Shown here: one piece after another, positions 47,406 through 57,186 of the stretch | How the letters are laid out: every line of letters begins with the position of its first letter | How positions within the stretch are numbered: the stretch's first letter is position 1 | DNA from: Candidatus Electryonea clarkiae | GTDB lineage: Bacteria > Electryoneota > Electryoneia > Electryoneales > Electryoneaceae | DNA: 64,000 nt | Assembly: GCA_030765455.1 (NCBI GenBank) | Contig: JAVCCM010000040.1 | Location: forward strand, 30,948-94,947 | Direction of reading: 5' to 3' | The notes under the pieces: generated by a model | The model's input: only the letters and a program-made list of their open reading frames with translations | Database searches by the model: none | Told to the model about the DNA's origin: nothing | Made by a program: the position numbers and the translations under genes

Positions 47406-48110
47406 TTACTTCCTCAGCACGTAAAGAACCGTATCCCAATTAACCAGGCAGAGCGCTTTTGCTAAACCCTTAAGTGTACCTGAAAGCAGGTCATATCGCC
47501 AGTGTGTGAAGAATCCGGAGCGGTTCACAGATATCGTCTTCAAGTTTGACGCTGCAAATAAATCTTTAAGCGTCGATTTCTTAAAAGAGTAGGGATGCCC
47601 TTGATCAATTTCGAAGCGTTCAATTGTTTTTCTTAACTGGATTCCCCATGCTGAGAAAACATGTTGGCGAAGATATAATATTCCGTTGGTTCTCATAACC
47701 CTGATGACTTCATTCATAACTTTTTCAGGGTTTTGGCAGTGATCAAGGACATTATCCATTATCACCAGGTTGAATGTGTCTTTATCAAAAGGCAGGCTTT
47801 CACCTTGCGCGGTAAAGTATTCGACATTTTCATCACGGGATTCCCTGAAAAGGGGTATTCCGGCGAAATATGATTCAAGTGGATCGATAGCGCAACGTAA
47901 GTTACCGGGAAGATGAGTGATTATCCCTGCGGGACCGCTGCCGACTTCAAGAGTTCTCGTATTTTCATTTATGTCGATTATTCCATCGAGGTCCTTTACA
48001 AGTTCTCCGGCATAATACTCCAGGTATTCGAAATCGAACTCGTTTTCGGCATTTGACCACCATTTTCTCTCATATTTTTGTGCTCTTTGCCAGCGATTAT
48101 TTGTTTTCAT
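47406..48110 (-). CDS. SAM-dependent methyltransferase (class I, type 11)
   Basis: 234 residues. SAM-binding motif I is LEVGSGPAGIITHLPG; motif II-like VEYFTAQGESLPFDKDTF; then NLVIMDNVLDHCQNPEKVMN and EVIRVMRTNGILYLRQHVF. Such enzymes beside flippase and sugar-transferase genes usually methylate a sugar or lipid in polysaccharide synthesis. It follows the flippase gene by 7 bases. Confidence 0.85.
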   Translation of the reverse strand: MKTNNRWQRAQKYERKWWSNAENEFDFEYLEYYAGELVKDLDGIIDINENTRTLEVGSGPAGIITHLPGNLRCAIDPLESYFAGIPLFRESRDENVEYFTAQGESLPFDKDTFNLVIMDNVLDHCQNPEKVMNEVIRVMRTNGILYLRQHVFSAWGIQLRKTIERFEIDQGHPYSFKKSTLKDLFAASNLKTISVNRSGFFTHWRYDLLSGTLKGLAKALCLVNWDTVLYVLRK

Positions 48111-48117
48111 TGTCAGA

Positions 48118-49599
48118 TTAACTCTTTCTTCTTTGCAGGTACCGGTACAATCCGTTTTTTTCGTCGGAAGTCAAGACATAGCCCCACCATATCAATGGAG
48201 TACAAAGTACAATTCCAGTATTAAGAATCCAGAGGATTACACCGGTAAGCGAAAATGCATCGCTGATAACTACGCTGAATCCCCATGCAACAAAAACTGT
48301 AATGCAAATCCTTATCATTCTATCCCATTCATACTTTACCGGATATCGTTTAATAATATATACATACATTAGAATAGTCACTATTGCATTACTCAGCACC
48401 ATTATCCAGGCAGAAGCCCAATAACCATAATGTGGAATCAGGAGCCAGTTTCCAATGATATTTACCAGTGCAGAAACCCCGACGATCAAGGGGATAACTT
48501 TTGTTTTCTTTTCGATATACACACCTACCATCAGGTTTGCATATACGCCGGCAAAAATATGTCCGAGCATGATTACCGGAAAAACGTCCAGCCCTTGCCA
48601 GTAGCGTTCATCGATCAATGGCCCGATACCTGGCAGATGAATCTTAAATATATCCTTAAGCAACAAGGCAGATGCCAGCCAAACCCACCCCGCCACGGCA
48701 ATAAAATAAGTCATCACCCTGGAAAACGTCTCTTTCGCATCGTCATCTTCAGCAGTTTGAAGGAAAAAAGGCTGCCAGGCGTAACGAAAAGCTTGTACCA
48801 GCATATTCATTAGCATCCCAATACGATAACCGGCTGAATAGAGTCCAGCCTGCTCGAGACCGAGGTAATGTTCCAGCCATTTTCTATCAGAAAACCCGAT
48901 TACCATAACAAAAACCATGGCAGGAACGTTTGGCAGACCAAATTCCAGCCACGGTTTTACCTTCTGCCAGGACCAGTTTACCCTGATTTCACGGTACAAT
49001 AAGCCTGTGAGAGATACCAGAGTAAGGGCTGAAGTTATGATAAAAGCATAAAATGCGCCGGTGGGACCAAGATGAAGTTTACCTACAAAGTAAACATTTA
49101 GACCAATATTGACAGCAACATTAGCAAGTTTAAATATTGAAAATGTCATCGCACGGTTTCTTATTCTCAGGAATGTGAACATGTGATTTGCTAATGTATC
49201 GAGGATAAGAATTCCGATTGAAATGCGAGTCAAAGTGATTTCAGCAGCTCCCGCATCGTTGACTACGAGGCGGGCGATCTCTGGAGCCAAAAGGTAGATT
49301 GGGACACCTATAATCAGTCCGATAATTGTCGTATGAGTCAGAATAAGCCCAAGATCATTATTTTGTTGATCCTTCGGTACAGCAGCAGAAAAACGGAGAA
49401 ACGAAATATCCATTCCATGCACGAAAAGTGGCTGGAGAAAGGCGACTAATATCATAAACAGGGTATAAATGCCGTATTCTGCAGGGTGCATCAGGTGTGA
49501 GTAATAGGGCAGGAGTATGAATGCTACAGCGCGGGCGGCAATGGTACCCAGACCATAAACCATTGATTGTTTAAGTAAACTGCGAATCTTGCTGAACAT
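48118..49599 (-). CDS. Wzx-type polysaccharide flippase (MOP superfamily)
   Basis: The ATG at 49599, which shares its A with the stop of the upstream gene (TGATG), is chosen; 493 residues beginning MFSKIRSLLKQSMVYGLGTI. A longer in-frame start (49689) would put 30 polar residues ahead. Twelve to fourteen membrane helices with the family's N-terminal pattern (LPYYSHLMHPAEYGIYTLF). It moves lipid-linked oligosaccharide across the inner membrane. Confidence 0.88.
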   Translation of the reverse strand: MFSKIRSLLKQSMVYGLGTIAARAVAFILLPYYSHLMHPAEYGIYTLFMILVAFLQPLFVHGMDISFLRFSAAVPKDQQNNDLGLILTHTTIIGLIIGVPIYLLAPEIARLVVNDAGAAEITLTRISIGILILDTLANHMFTFLRIRNRAMTFSIFKLANVAVNIGLNVYFVGKLHLGPTGAFYAFIITSALTLVSLTGLLYREIRVNWSWQKVKPWLEFGLPNVPAMVFVMVIGFSDRKWLEHYLGLEQAGLYSAGYRIGMLMNMLVQAFRYAWQPFFLQTAEDDDAKETFSRVMTYFIAVAGWVWLASALLLKDIFKIHLPGIGPLIDERYWQGLDVFPVIMLGHIFAGVYANLMVGVYIEKKTKVIPLIVGVSALVNIIGNWLLIPHYGYWASAWIMVLSNAIVTILMYVYIIKRYPVKYEWDRMIRICITVFVAWGFSVVISDAFSLTGVILWILNTGIVLCTPLIWWGYVLTSDEKNGLYRYLQRRKS

Positions 49600-50813
49600 C
49601 AGCTTGTCACCCAGGCGATGTAAGGAATTGCACAGAGAATAACCAGTGCCCAGCCTGCGATGTCCGCATGTTTCTTTTGCCAGCTCCACAGGGGCCAGCC
49701 AAGAAGTATAGCGAGAGCAGGCGCCGCAGGAAGCAGCAGACGAGTGTCAACCTGGTGATAATTGATTCCATAGAATGCCCACGCAGTCACTCCGAAAATC
49801 GCCCCGGTTGACCAGATTATTAGAATCCGTCTAATATCAGCTCCTGATTCGTTAAAAATCGATTTTTTCCTTCGGATCAATGCGAGAAATAAAGTTATTC
49901 CTGAAATAACCAGGGCAAGTATAAATAAAATGCATGGAATTTTCACAAGATAAGAAGCCCATAGTTCCATCCAGGGGCATAATAATGAATAAATGGCGCT
50001 AACAATAGCGTCACGCGGTTTGAAAACAGCATCACCGGCAGACATCGAAACTGATATTGGCGATCCATATACTGAGATACGCGAGTACCATAGCGGAATT
50101 GTCATCCAGAATGTAACGGCAAGGATAAATAGAACTGCAATTAGCTTGCGCTTCCTCGTTCCCGATGTACCGAGATATCCTGCCAACATAATCATCGGCA
50201 GCAGTGTCAATGCCGATATTTTAACCCAGACACCAAGCGCCGCCAACATTCCAAGGTTCATCAGGGTGATTAGCGTTGTTTCCTTTTTTACAGCACATGC
50301 AGTTTGAGCATAAATAGCTGCTGTAACAAGCGCAAGGAGAGAATCATTATTGATGGTAGCAGATGGAATCATTCCCACACCCAACAGCCCTCCAGCCAGC
50401 AGCAACGGCGCTCTCATCCTTTCATTTGGTGCAAATCTGGTAACTAGGAACAACGCCAGCAGCCAAAATGTCAGCGAAATAATCCTCAAAAGGATAGTAG
50501 ATCGTGAAAGGTTCAATATTCCTGCTGCGAAGATATAATACAATGGAGGCTGGGAGTACTCTACTTCTCCGCGCTCTAACGCATAAGCATCAGTAGCAGA
50601 AAGTCTCTGAGCGGGAGTGTGATTCACAACCGACCTGAAGATTACATGATTTCGGTGAGATGTTTCGTCATTGAATGCAGGAATACTCGAGGGGACTTCA
50701 TGAACAGGAGCGAAAAAAACAATAAACAATCGAAGGATAATGCCGGTTAAAAGAGCGGTAAATGCATAAGAAGGGATTGTTTTATAATTACTTGAATCGG
50801 TATTTAAAATCAT
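49599..50813 (-). CDS. GT-C family membrane glycosyltransferase (ArnT/PMT-like)
   Basis: 404 residues with ten or more membrane segments. The first periplasmic loop carries the acidic NDETSHRNH motif expected of GT-C catalytic sites, and YSQPPLYY matches the conserved 'PPLYY' block of GT39/ArnT-like enzymes. Such enzymes use polyprenyl-phosphate sugars as donors. It is first in a three-gene set with flippase and methyltransferase. Confidence 0.75.
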   Translation of the reverse strand: MILNTDSSNYKTIPSYAFTALLTGIILRLFIVFFAPVHEVPSSIPAFNDETSHRNHVIFRSVVNHTPAQRLSATDAYALERGEVEYSQPPLYYIFAAGILNLSRSTILLRIISLTFWLLALFLVTRFAPNERMRAPLLLAGGLLGVGMIPSATINNDSLLALVTAAIYAQTACAVKKETTLITLMNLGMLAALGVWVKISALTLLPMIMLAGYLGTSGTRKRKLIAVLFILAVTFWMTIPLWYSRISVYGSPISVSMSAGDAVFKPRDAIVSAIYSLLCPWMELWASYLVKIPCILFILALVISGITLFLALIRRKKSIFNESGADIRRILIIWSTGAIFGVTAWAFYGINYHQVDTRLLLPAAPALAILLGWPLWSWQKKHADIAGWALVILCAIPYIAWVTS

Positions 50814-50866
50814 TTGTAACTTTGTAGTTTGTTCAATTGTCTTTGTTTGTCAATTCATACATTGAA

Positions 50867-51020
50867 GTAGGCCCGGGCCTCCGAACCGGGCATCTCCAGA
50901 TACAGCAATTTTCTGATACATTGCGACATTTACCATCGACATACTTATCAATTTGAAATTGATAATAATCATGCATCTGATATTATCCGTAAATTGCCCG
51001 GTTCGGAGACCCGGGCCTAC
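50867..51020. repeat. REP pair, left side of the RAYT gene
   Basis: GTAGGCCCGGGCCTCCGAAC begins the first REP (50867-50893); the second, inverted copy (50995-51020) ends GAGACCCGGGCCTAC. About 100 bases separate them. Each REP can fold through CCCGG...CCGGG. Confidence 0.85.
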
Positions 51021-51527
51021 TTATTCCTTGAAATGATTATCCAATTCTTCATCATCTCTGCTATCTGACCAATCCTCTGGATATAATCCCTTCTCTACAA
51101 ATGACCTAAAGCTCGAAGCCTTATATTCAAAAGGACTTAAAGAAAATCCATGTTTAACCGGATTATAATGTACATATTCAACAGCATGAATCATATCATT
51201 TTCATCTCGTATTCGATGTTCCCAGAAATGAGGCTGCCAGAGTGTCTTAAGTTCAGGTTTAAGAAAATAATTCAATTGTCTTTTTGTAGTTTCAACCCAG
51301 CGTGAAAATGATAACTCTCCCTGACGAATTACGACATGAATATGATCAGGTAAGATAACATAAGCAAGAAGTTCACCATTCGATTTCTTAGAGAAATTAT
51401 TCCAGGCACGCCAAACATTACGTTTCGCATCTATTGAAGAAAAGTGATGCTTACGACGTTTGGTGACAATTGTAAGAAAGTAACAATCGTCAGAATTGTT
51501 AAGTTGGTATCGTATATAATCAGACAT
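51021..51527 (-). mobile_element. REP-associated tyrosine transposase (RAYT, Y1/HUH family)
   Basis: 168 residues. The metal-binding HUH motif is PDHIHVVIRQG (His62, His64). The catalytic tyrosine lies in the family motif YVHYNPVKHG (Tyr118 most likely). RAYTs cut and rejoin single-stranded REP DNA. The gene is flanked by REP pairs on both sides, the classic REPtron layout. The reading frame is intact. Confidence 0.9.
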
Positions 51528-51541
51528 TTATAGCTATAACT

Positions 51542-51618
51542 GTAGGCCCGGGTCTCCGAACCGGGCATGTATTGTCAAAGTTGTTACTATATTGCCCGGT
51601 TCGGAGACCCGGGCCTAC
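51542..51618. repeat. REP pair, right side of the RAYT gene
   Basis: First REP 51542-51568 (GTAGGCCCGGGTCTCCGAAC start), inverted copy 51593-51618, 24 bases apart. The inverted copy carries the TAG stop codon of the neighbouring minus-strand gene within its GTAGGCC end. Confidence 0.85.
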
Positions 51619-53615
51619 TTAATTAACATCGTTCTTAATAAATCTTCTTTCTGATTGAAGGTTCCATGAATCAGGTAAATACCGCTTGGCAAATACTCAG
51701 CATTGAGATAGAATTTGTGATTTCCTTCAAGGAAATAATTATTTGTAATTTGCCTGACTTCTTTCCCTAAGATATTCAGAACATTCAAGGTAAGTTGTCC
51801 AGTAATCGGCAAAGAAACATTTATTTCAGCTTGATTATTGAATGGAACGGGATAAGTAGAAATGATCTCAAAATCCTTGGGAATATTAATATCTATGGAA
51901 TAATCAGTTTCATTTTCATTAGGCTGGATGATTCTCCAGGTATTATTTGAATAGCGTCCATCAGTATTGGTATCGATGGCGTGAACACGCCAGAAAAAGA
52001 CGCCGTAAGGAATATGATCAATCAGGAGGGAAGTGTCCGAGCCGGCATCATAAGCGATAGAAATCTCATCGAATGAAAACTCTGTTGACATCTCTATGAG
52101 GTACACAACCATATCCCCGGCATCATGTTCATTAGATTTCTCCCAGCTGAATAGAACCGGTTCTTCCATTACGATATGTTGGTTTGCCGGTGAGATCAGG
52201 TTGAAAGAATCAGGGGGAAGAATTGTGGGACCGAACCAAAAGGAAAAACGCTCCGTCGCCCATCTGCCATTTGTGTGATTGTCGACTGCTTTAACAGTCC
52301 ACCAGTTACGCGTGGATCGATCTCCCATATATGTATAAAATGGTCCCGGAATATTTGTTCCAACCGGTTCTCCGAGATCAAGTGAATCATGGCTTAGATA
52401 TACATCATAGTTAATTGCATCAACACCCTCCGGGTCGCTTGAGGCTTCCCAGATCAGTGAAATGGAGGTGGTATCGAGAACTGATCCACTATCGGGAGTC
52501 AGGAGGCAGAATTCAGATGGATAATGATCATTCTCCCACCATGCAACCTCATCCGAACTCATTCCACAGGCGATGATGTCCATATCTTCATCACCATCAA
52601 GATCTGAGATTTGAATATCTCGCGGAAAATCCATACTATTTCCCAATGGATACTCGTCAAATGCCAAACCTCCACTCGCGCAATACCATACCAGGATATC
52701 TTCTTCATAAGCAGCGCCAACTGCATCCGTTAAACCGTCAAGGTCAACATCACCAAAAGCCACAGCAGCCATACGACCGTAATTGCCCGTGATAGTATGC
52801 CTGTTAAACCTGTTTTCGCCATTATTCTGCCAGTAAGGAATTCCAATGATTCTTGTCACTGCTGCGGCAAGATCAAGATCCCCATCGTCGTCAAGATCGA
52901 CTGCTTCTATATCAAATGCACCATCGATATTGCCGACAATGAAATTGGACTGAAAATCTCCATCGCCCTCGTTTTCCCACCAGTACAAGGTTCCGCTGAC
53001 ATTTCCAATCGCTGCTATATCCTGATCGTCGTCATCGTCAAGATCGACTGCAATCACATCATAGGCTCCATCCATTTCAGCCAGGGTATCGGCAGTGAAA
53101 ACCATGTTGCCATCATTTTCAAAGATGATCACTAAATCGCTGGAAAAAGCAGCGCCAACTATATCCAGGTCGTCGTCGCCATCGAGATCAGCCATATCAA
53201 TCGCATTCGGACCGGAATACAGGTCAGAGATCAAATGGCGAGTGAAGTCCTGCGAACCGTCATTTTCCCACCATGCGAATTCACCGGCTAATCTTGCAGC
53301 CGCGGCAATGTCGATGTCACCATCATCATCAAGATCAACGGCAATGATATCAAATGCGCCAGAAAAATCATCATCAACAGTATGTTCAGTAAAATTTAAA
53401 GCTCCGTCATTTTCCCACCAGGCAATTTCTCCACTCCCTGATGCTGCTCCACATAAGTCGAGGTCGTCATCAGCATCAAGATCAATGACTTCTATGGAGA
53501 TTGCACCGTCAAATTCACCGGAGATAATATGTTTAGTGAATTCGAGCTGAGCTATGGAGGATGAAATCCAACTAAAAACCAGGACGAAAATCAAACCTGA
53601 ATATGAACGGTTCAC
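51615..53615 (-). CDS. FG-GAP/VCBS-repeat surface protein with Fn3-like domains, T9SS cargo
   Basis: Starts at GTG with GAGG 5 bases upstream. 666 residues: signal peptide (SGLIFVLVFSWISSSIAQ), about seven repeats with calcium-binding DLDDDGDIDIAAA loops and AWWENDG strands (residues ~25-370, one propeller), two Fn3-like segments (FCLLTPDSGSVLDT, FNLISPANQHIV), sorting domain (TYPVPFNN, ending TMLIK). The sorting motif has YPVPF rather than YPNPF. Its stop lies in a REP. Probably cotranscribed with the gene 21 bases upstream. Confidence 0.85.
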   Translation of the reverse strand: MNRSYSGLIFVLVFSWISSSIAQLEFTKHIISGEFDGAISIEVIDLDADDDLDLCGAASGSGEIAWWENDGALNFTEHTVDDDFSGAFDIIAVDLDDDGDIDIAAAARLAGEFAWWENDGSQDFTRHLISDLYSGPNAIDMADLDGDDDLDIVGAAFSSDLVIIFENDGNMVFTADTLAEMDGAYDVIAVDLDDDDDQDIAAIGNVSGTLYWWENEGDGDFQSNFIVGNIDGAFDIEAVDLDDDGDLDLAAAVTRIIGIPYWQNNGENRFNRHTITGNYGRMAAVAFGDVDLDGLTDAVGAAYEEDILVWYCASGGLAFDEYPLGNSMDFPRDIQISDLDGDEDMDIIACGMSSDEVAWWENDHYPSEFCLLTPDSGSVLDTTSISLIWEASSDPEGVDAINYDVYLSHDSLDLGEPVGTNIPGPFYTYMGDRSTRNWWTVKAVDNHTNGRWATERFSFWFGPTILPPDSFNLISPANQHIVMEEPVLFSWEKSNEHDAGDMVVYLIEMSTEFSFDEISIAYDAGSDTSLLIDHIPYGVFFWRVHAIDTNTDGRYSNNTWRIIQPNENETDYSIDINIPKDFEIISTYPVPFNNQAEINVSLPITGQLTLNVLNILGKEVRQITNNYFLEGNHKFYLNAEYLPSGIYLIHGTFNQKEDLLRTMLIK

Positions 53616-53636
53616 AACTACCTCGAAAACTGAAAA

Positions 53637-55544
53637 TTATTTCAGAAGAACTACTTTTTCTGTATTTATACCAGTAGCAGACTGGAGATTTATGAAATAG
53701 ATACCTGAAGGCAATTTGTCACTGTTAAACACAAACAAATGATTCCCCTGTGACAAAATACCGGAGTGCAAAGTGGAAACAAGCCTCCCCTGGATATCAT
53801 AAACCGAAAGTGTAAAATCTTTCTCGGTTGGGAGAGTTACTTTTATCTTTGCTATTGAATTAAATGGATTTGGCATAGCTGGATGAAGTATGATTTCAGA
53901 TGGCAAGGTTATTGGTCGGGATTCTCTGACTTCATCATATTCTGTCCCATTTCCTTCTACCAGGGTGACATATTGATCCACCCCCTCGAACTGATCCCAG
54001 CCAAAACTCTCTACGTAACCGCATTGCCAGTAAACGACAATTTCTTCAAATCGCTCATGTTGTCCCAGTCCGAAATGTACAGGATGCATATTCATTGAAA
54101 GATCAGCTGAAGTTGCCTCTACCTGCATAACACAAGACCAGCCATCATCATACCTGATACGGATTTTTGTGCCAAGGGCGGTCAGTCCACAAGATTCTCC
54201 ATCCCCTTCAATCTCTGCAATTAACCAGTGATTATTCCGAGTTTCCTCGTCCAGGTCGTTACTGAAGAGGTGTTTTCCACGATTATTCAGCAATCCACCG
54301 GAGAAGTACACATCCATGTCACCATCGAGGTCATAATCAGCAGTAGCGAAACCACTTACCTGGTCAAATTCCCGGATAGTAGAGAATCCCTGCAAATTGG
54401 TAACATCAGTGAAATAATTGGTACTATCCGGTCCATTATTTCGGAAGAGATAGGCTCTGTAGTTTTCATACCATTGACAGGCGAAGAGGTCGAGATCACC
54501 ATCATTATCATAATCAGACCATAATGTATTATGCCATTGCCGCTCAGGGAGAGCGGGGGGAAGTCCCACATCGAGAGTGACGTGTTCGAATGTTCCGTTC
54601 TGATTATTCCGATAGAGTGCACATAGACCGTGAATGTTTCCCACTACCAGGTCAAACCATCCATCATTGTCATAATCTCCCCATGAAGCGCCACTTGCCA
54701 GTCCATACCCATAGCGACCATGAGTTTCGATAGCAACCCCGGCATCTTCAGCAACGTCTGAGAAATCACCGGTTCCGTCGTTCTGCCAGAGGATATTCAA
54801 CCATGAGGCGTCATTTCCGTCAGGGGGGAACCATTGGATTGGATAAACTGGTACGAAAATATCCATATCGAAATCATTGTCATAATCACAGGCGACTACC
54901 CCGCGGGTATGACGTTCATACATAAACGTCGATAATTCAGGAAGACAAAAATCAGTCACATCCGACCAATTCCTGCCGCCCTGCCAAGAGAAATACTTGT
55001 CAGCCGCTCGCCCATAAGGATCCCAGTTACCAAAAGTAGCCTGGTAGAGTTCATAAACTCCATCTCCGTCACCATCAACAAACATCGGCTGGCAATTTCG
55101 GGCATAAAGAGGGGGGCGATAGATATTAGTACGCGTAAATATATAATCAGGATTCCCGCTATTCTCATAATAATAAGAGTAGTACATCTGGTTGGGCAGG
55201 TTCTGTCTATCGAGTCCCTGCACACAATCGAGATCACCATCATTATCAACATCAGCCCAGGTTGAGCGATAAGCCACACCACCATCCGTATCAAGACCGA
55301 TATCATTTACCAGGGTAAATGTGCCATCCTGATTATTTTCATATAACCGGTCTGCTCCAAGATGCAGATCAGCCCAGCCATCATTATTATAATCAGGCCA
55401 AGCGCCCATCTCTCCTGCAGAAATTGCGTTTGGTGCGGCGCCAAGCGCCTCCTGGGTAACTTCTGTGAACTCAGCATAAACATTTGAGAACAGCAAGAGA
55501 ATAATAACTCCCGCGATACAATCCATTTTAATCTGTTTGTACAT
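53637..55544 (-). CDS. FG-GAP/VCBS-repeat surface protein with ASPIC/UnbV domain, T9SS cargo
   Basis: 635 residues: signal peptide (CIAGVIILLLFSNVYA), repeated D-x-D-N-D-G-D loops (ADVDNDGDLDCVQGL, SDYDNDGDLDLFACQ, ATADYDLDGDMDVYFSGG), an ASPIC/UnbV-like domain (~460-560: LTALGTKIRIRYDDG, NMHPVHFGLGQHERFEEIVV), sorting domain (AMPNPFNSIAKI, ending KVVLLK). ASPIC/UnbV domains are common in large extracellular calcium-binding proteins. AGGGG precedes the ATG. Confidence 0.87.
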   Translation of the reverse strand: MYKQIKMDCIAGVIILLLFSNVYAEFTEVTQEALGAAPNAISAGEMGAWPDYNNDGWADLHLGADRLYENNQDGTFTLVNDIGLDTDGGVAYRSTWADVDNDGDLDCVQGLDRQNLPNQMYYSYYYENSGNPDYIFTRTNIYRPPLYARNCQPMFVDGDGDGVYELYQATFGNWDPYGRAADKYFSWQGGRNWSDVTDFCLPELSTFMYERHTRGVVACDYDNDFDMDIFVPVYPIQWFPPDGNDASWLNILWQNDGTGDFSDVAEDAGVAIETHGRYGYGLASGASWGDYDNDGWFDLVVGNIHGLCALYRNNQNGTFEHVTLDVGLPPALPERQWHNTLWSDYDNDGDLDLFACQWYENYRAYLFRNNGPDSTNYFTDVTNLQGFSTIREFDQVSGFATADYDLDGDMDVYFSGGLLNNRGKHLFSNDLDEETRNNHWLIAEIEGDGESCGLTALGTKIRIRYDDGWSCVMQVEATSADLSMNMHPVHFGLGQHERFEEIVVYWQCGYVESFGWDQFEGVDQYVTLVEGNGTEYDEVRESRPITLPSEIILHPAMPNPFNSIAKIKVTLPTEKDFTLSVYDIQGRLVSTLHSGILSQGNHLFVFNSDKLPSGIYFINLQSATGINTEKVVLLK

Positions 55545-55885
55545 TTTCGCCCCTTAGCTGAAATTCATGCCAATATAGATACAAGATAAGATGGGCATAG
55601 AGTGATGTAAAGTCAGCCTGGTTATACATGCAAGTTTTATTAAATGGATATTTTTCCAAAAAAGGGTCGGATAATAATTCAATAAAAACTTTCTGTAATA
55701 TTATGAGCAGTAAAAATGTTAAGAGAATATTACCTGTTTAGTTATTTTTAGAACACTCAGGCTTGCATAATCGAATTTCTTGAGTTACAATTTATTCTAA
55801 AATTATTATTTAAATAATGTTTTGGCAAATACCCTGTAAGACGTTGCAAAAATTAGTGTAAAACAAGCTTGATGAGGGAGAAAAA
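55545..55885. other. AT-rich divergent intergenic region
   Basis: About 340 bases between diverging genes. Strongly AT-rich with no gene, no hairpin and no repeat that I can see; both promoters should lie here. GAGGGAG at ~55873 is the ribosome site of the next gene. Confidence 0.5.
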
Positions 55886-57148
55886 ATGAGAAGCAAAACC
55901 GTCAGAAGACTTACCTCAGGATTATTGATACTATCTATTATTTCGCTTTTTCTTTCGGTCGTTTTGTCGGGCTGTTCCAAAAAAGAGCCGAGAGCCCAAA
56001 GAATACCAATAACTGTTTATTTAAAGCGGTTGGGCAGTGAGAGGGAAGAGACGGTTGATCGAGCCAGGACAGCAATAATCAGCATGGGTAAAGAAGCGGT
56101 TCCTTACATATTGAAGGATTGGAAAAGAAAAAAAACTACCATGGCACGCCGTTATGAGCTAGCTAAGCTTTTTGAGGGTATAGGTCCTGATGCCGCTGAT
56201 GCAGTTCCTGTTCTGATAGAAGCCCTGGAAATTCTTGATGAAGATATGATAGGACATGCCGCCGCTGCATTGGGAGGTATTGGTCCGGCTTCAGCAGCAG
56301 CAGCTCCTCGGATGGCGGCGTTGTTACGATCATCGGATTATAGTACCCAGGTAGGTCTATTAAAAGGTTTGAGCGGAATCGGACCGGCTGCATCTGATGC
56401 GATTCCTCTCATGCTTGAAGCTGCCATACGAGAAAAGACAAGAAGAGAAGCCATAATCGCTTTGGGCAAAATGGGACCACAGGTAGTCGAGGAATTGAAA
56501 GCATGGCTGGAAGGGGATGATGCCCAGGAAAAACTGATTGCTTTTGAAATATTATCAAATGCCGGAGAAGATGCAATAACTGCTCTTCCATATTTGACTA
56601 AAGCACTTAAAGATAATAATCCGAGAATCAGGATTGCAGCGGTTCGGGCGATTGGACAGGCAGGACCAAAAGCTGTAGGAGTATTAGATAACCTGGTGGA
56701 TGTCTTGAATGATCATGATCATGATGTCCGCATGGAATCAATCAGTGCAATAGCGGCGATTGGTTCAGATCTTGTCGGTGACAGAATGTTAAAGGCAATT
56801 AATGATCCAAAGCCAAGGGTACGCGAAGGCTCAATTCGTGTAATAAACAGGTGGTCCACAGTGATGGACAAAGCCAAACCAAAATTAATTGCGAGATTGG
56901 GTGATTCAAATGTCCTTGTGCAGTTAGCAGCCACCGATGCACTCAGCGCAATGGGTGAGAAAATTGTACCGACAATGATTAATTTGCTTAATTCAGAAAA
57001 TGTGCAGAAACGGTTTGGCGCTGCCAGGGTATTGGGAAATCTTGGAAAATCTGCAAAAAGCGCTATTCCACATCTAAATAAAGCATCAAGGGATAAAGAT
57101 TCATTAGTAAGGGAAGAAGCGAACAGGGCTCTGCAAAAAATCCGGTAG
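55886..57148 (+). CDS. HEAT-repeat lipoprotein
   Basis: 420 residues. Signal peptide with lipobox VLSGC (Cys ~30). The rest is a solenoid of about ten HEAT units of the PBS-lyase type (AVPVLIEALEILDEDMIGHA, AAALGGIGPASAAAAPRMAA, RIAAVRAIGQAGPKAVGVL). HEAT lipoproteins act as binding scaffolds in the periplasm or on the outer membrane; the partner is unknown. Confidence 0.85.
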   Translation: MRSKTVRRLTSGLLILSIISLFLSVVLSGCSKKEPRAQRIPITVYLKRLGSEREETVDRARTAIISMGKEAVPYILKDWKRKKTTMARRYELAKLFEGIGPDAADAVPVLIEALEILDEDMIGHAAAALGGIGPASAAAAPRMAALLRSSDYSTQVGLLKGLSGIGPAASDAIPLMLEAAIREKTRREAIIALGKMGPQVVEELKAWLEGDDAQEKLIAFEILSNAGEDAITALPYLTKALKDNNPRIRIAAVRAIGQAGPKAVGVLDNLVDVLNDHDHDVRMESISAIAAIGSDLVGDRMLKAINDPKPRVREGSIRVINRWSTVMDKAKPKLIARLGDSNVLVQLAATDALSAMGEKIVPTMINLLNSENVQKRFGAARVLGNLGKSAKSAIPHLNKASRDKDSLVREEANRALQKIR

Positions 57149-57186
57149 GGTAAATATTCTATTGATATTGAATTAATTTACAGGAT

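Noticed and set aside
47384..47406. Hairpin ACTCCAT/ATGGAGT as terminator of the methyltransferase gene
   Set aside because: It overlaps the stop codon and is not followed by a T-run on the minus strand.
50867..51618. RAYT region as an IS200/IS605 insertion sequence
   Set aside because: The protein has RAYT features and REPs on both sides are paired and inverted; there is no TnpB and no IS605-type end.
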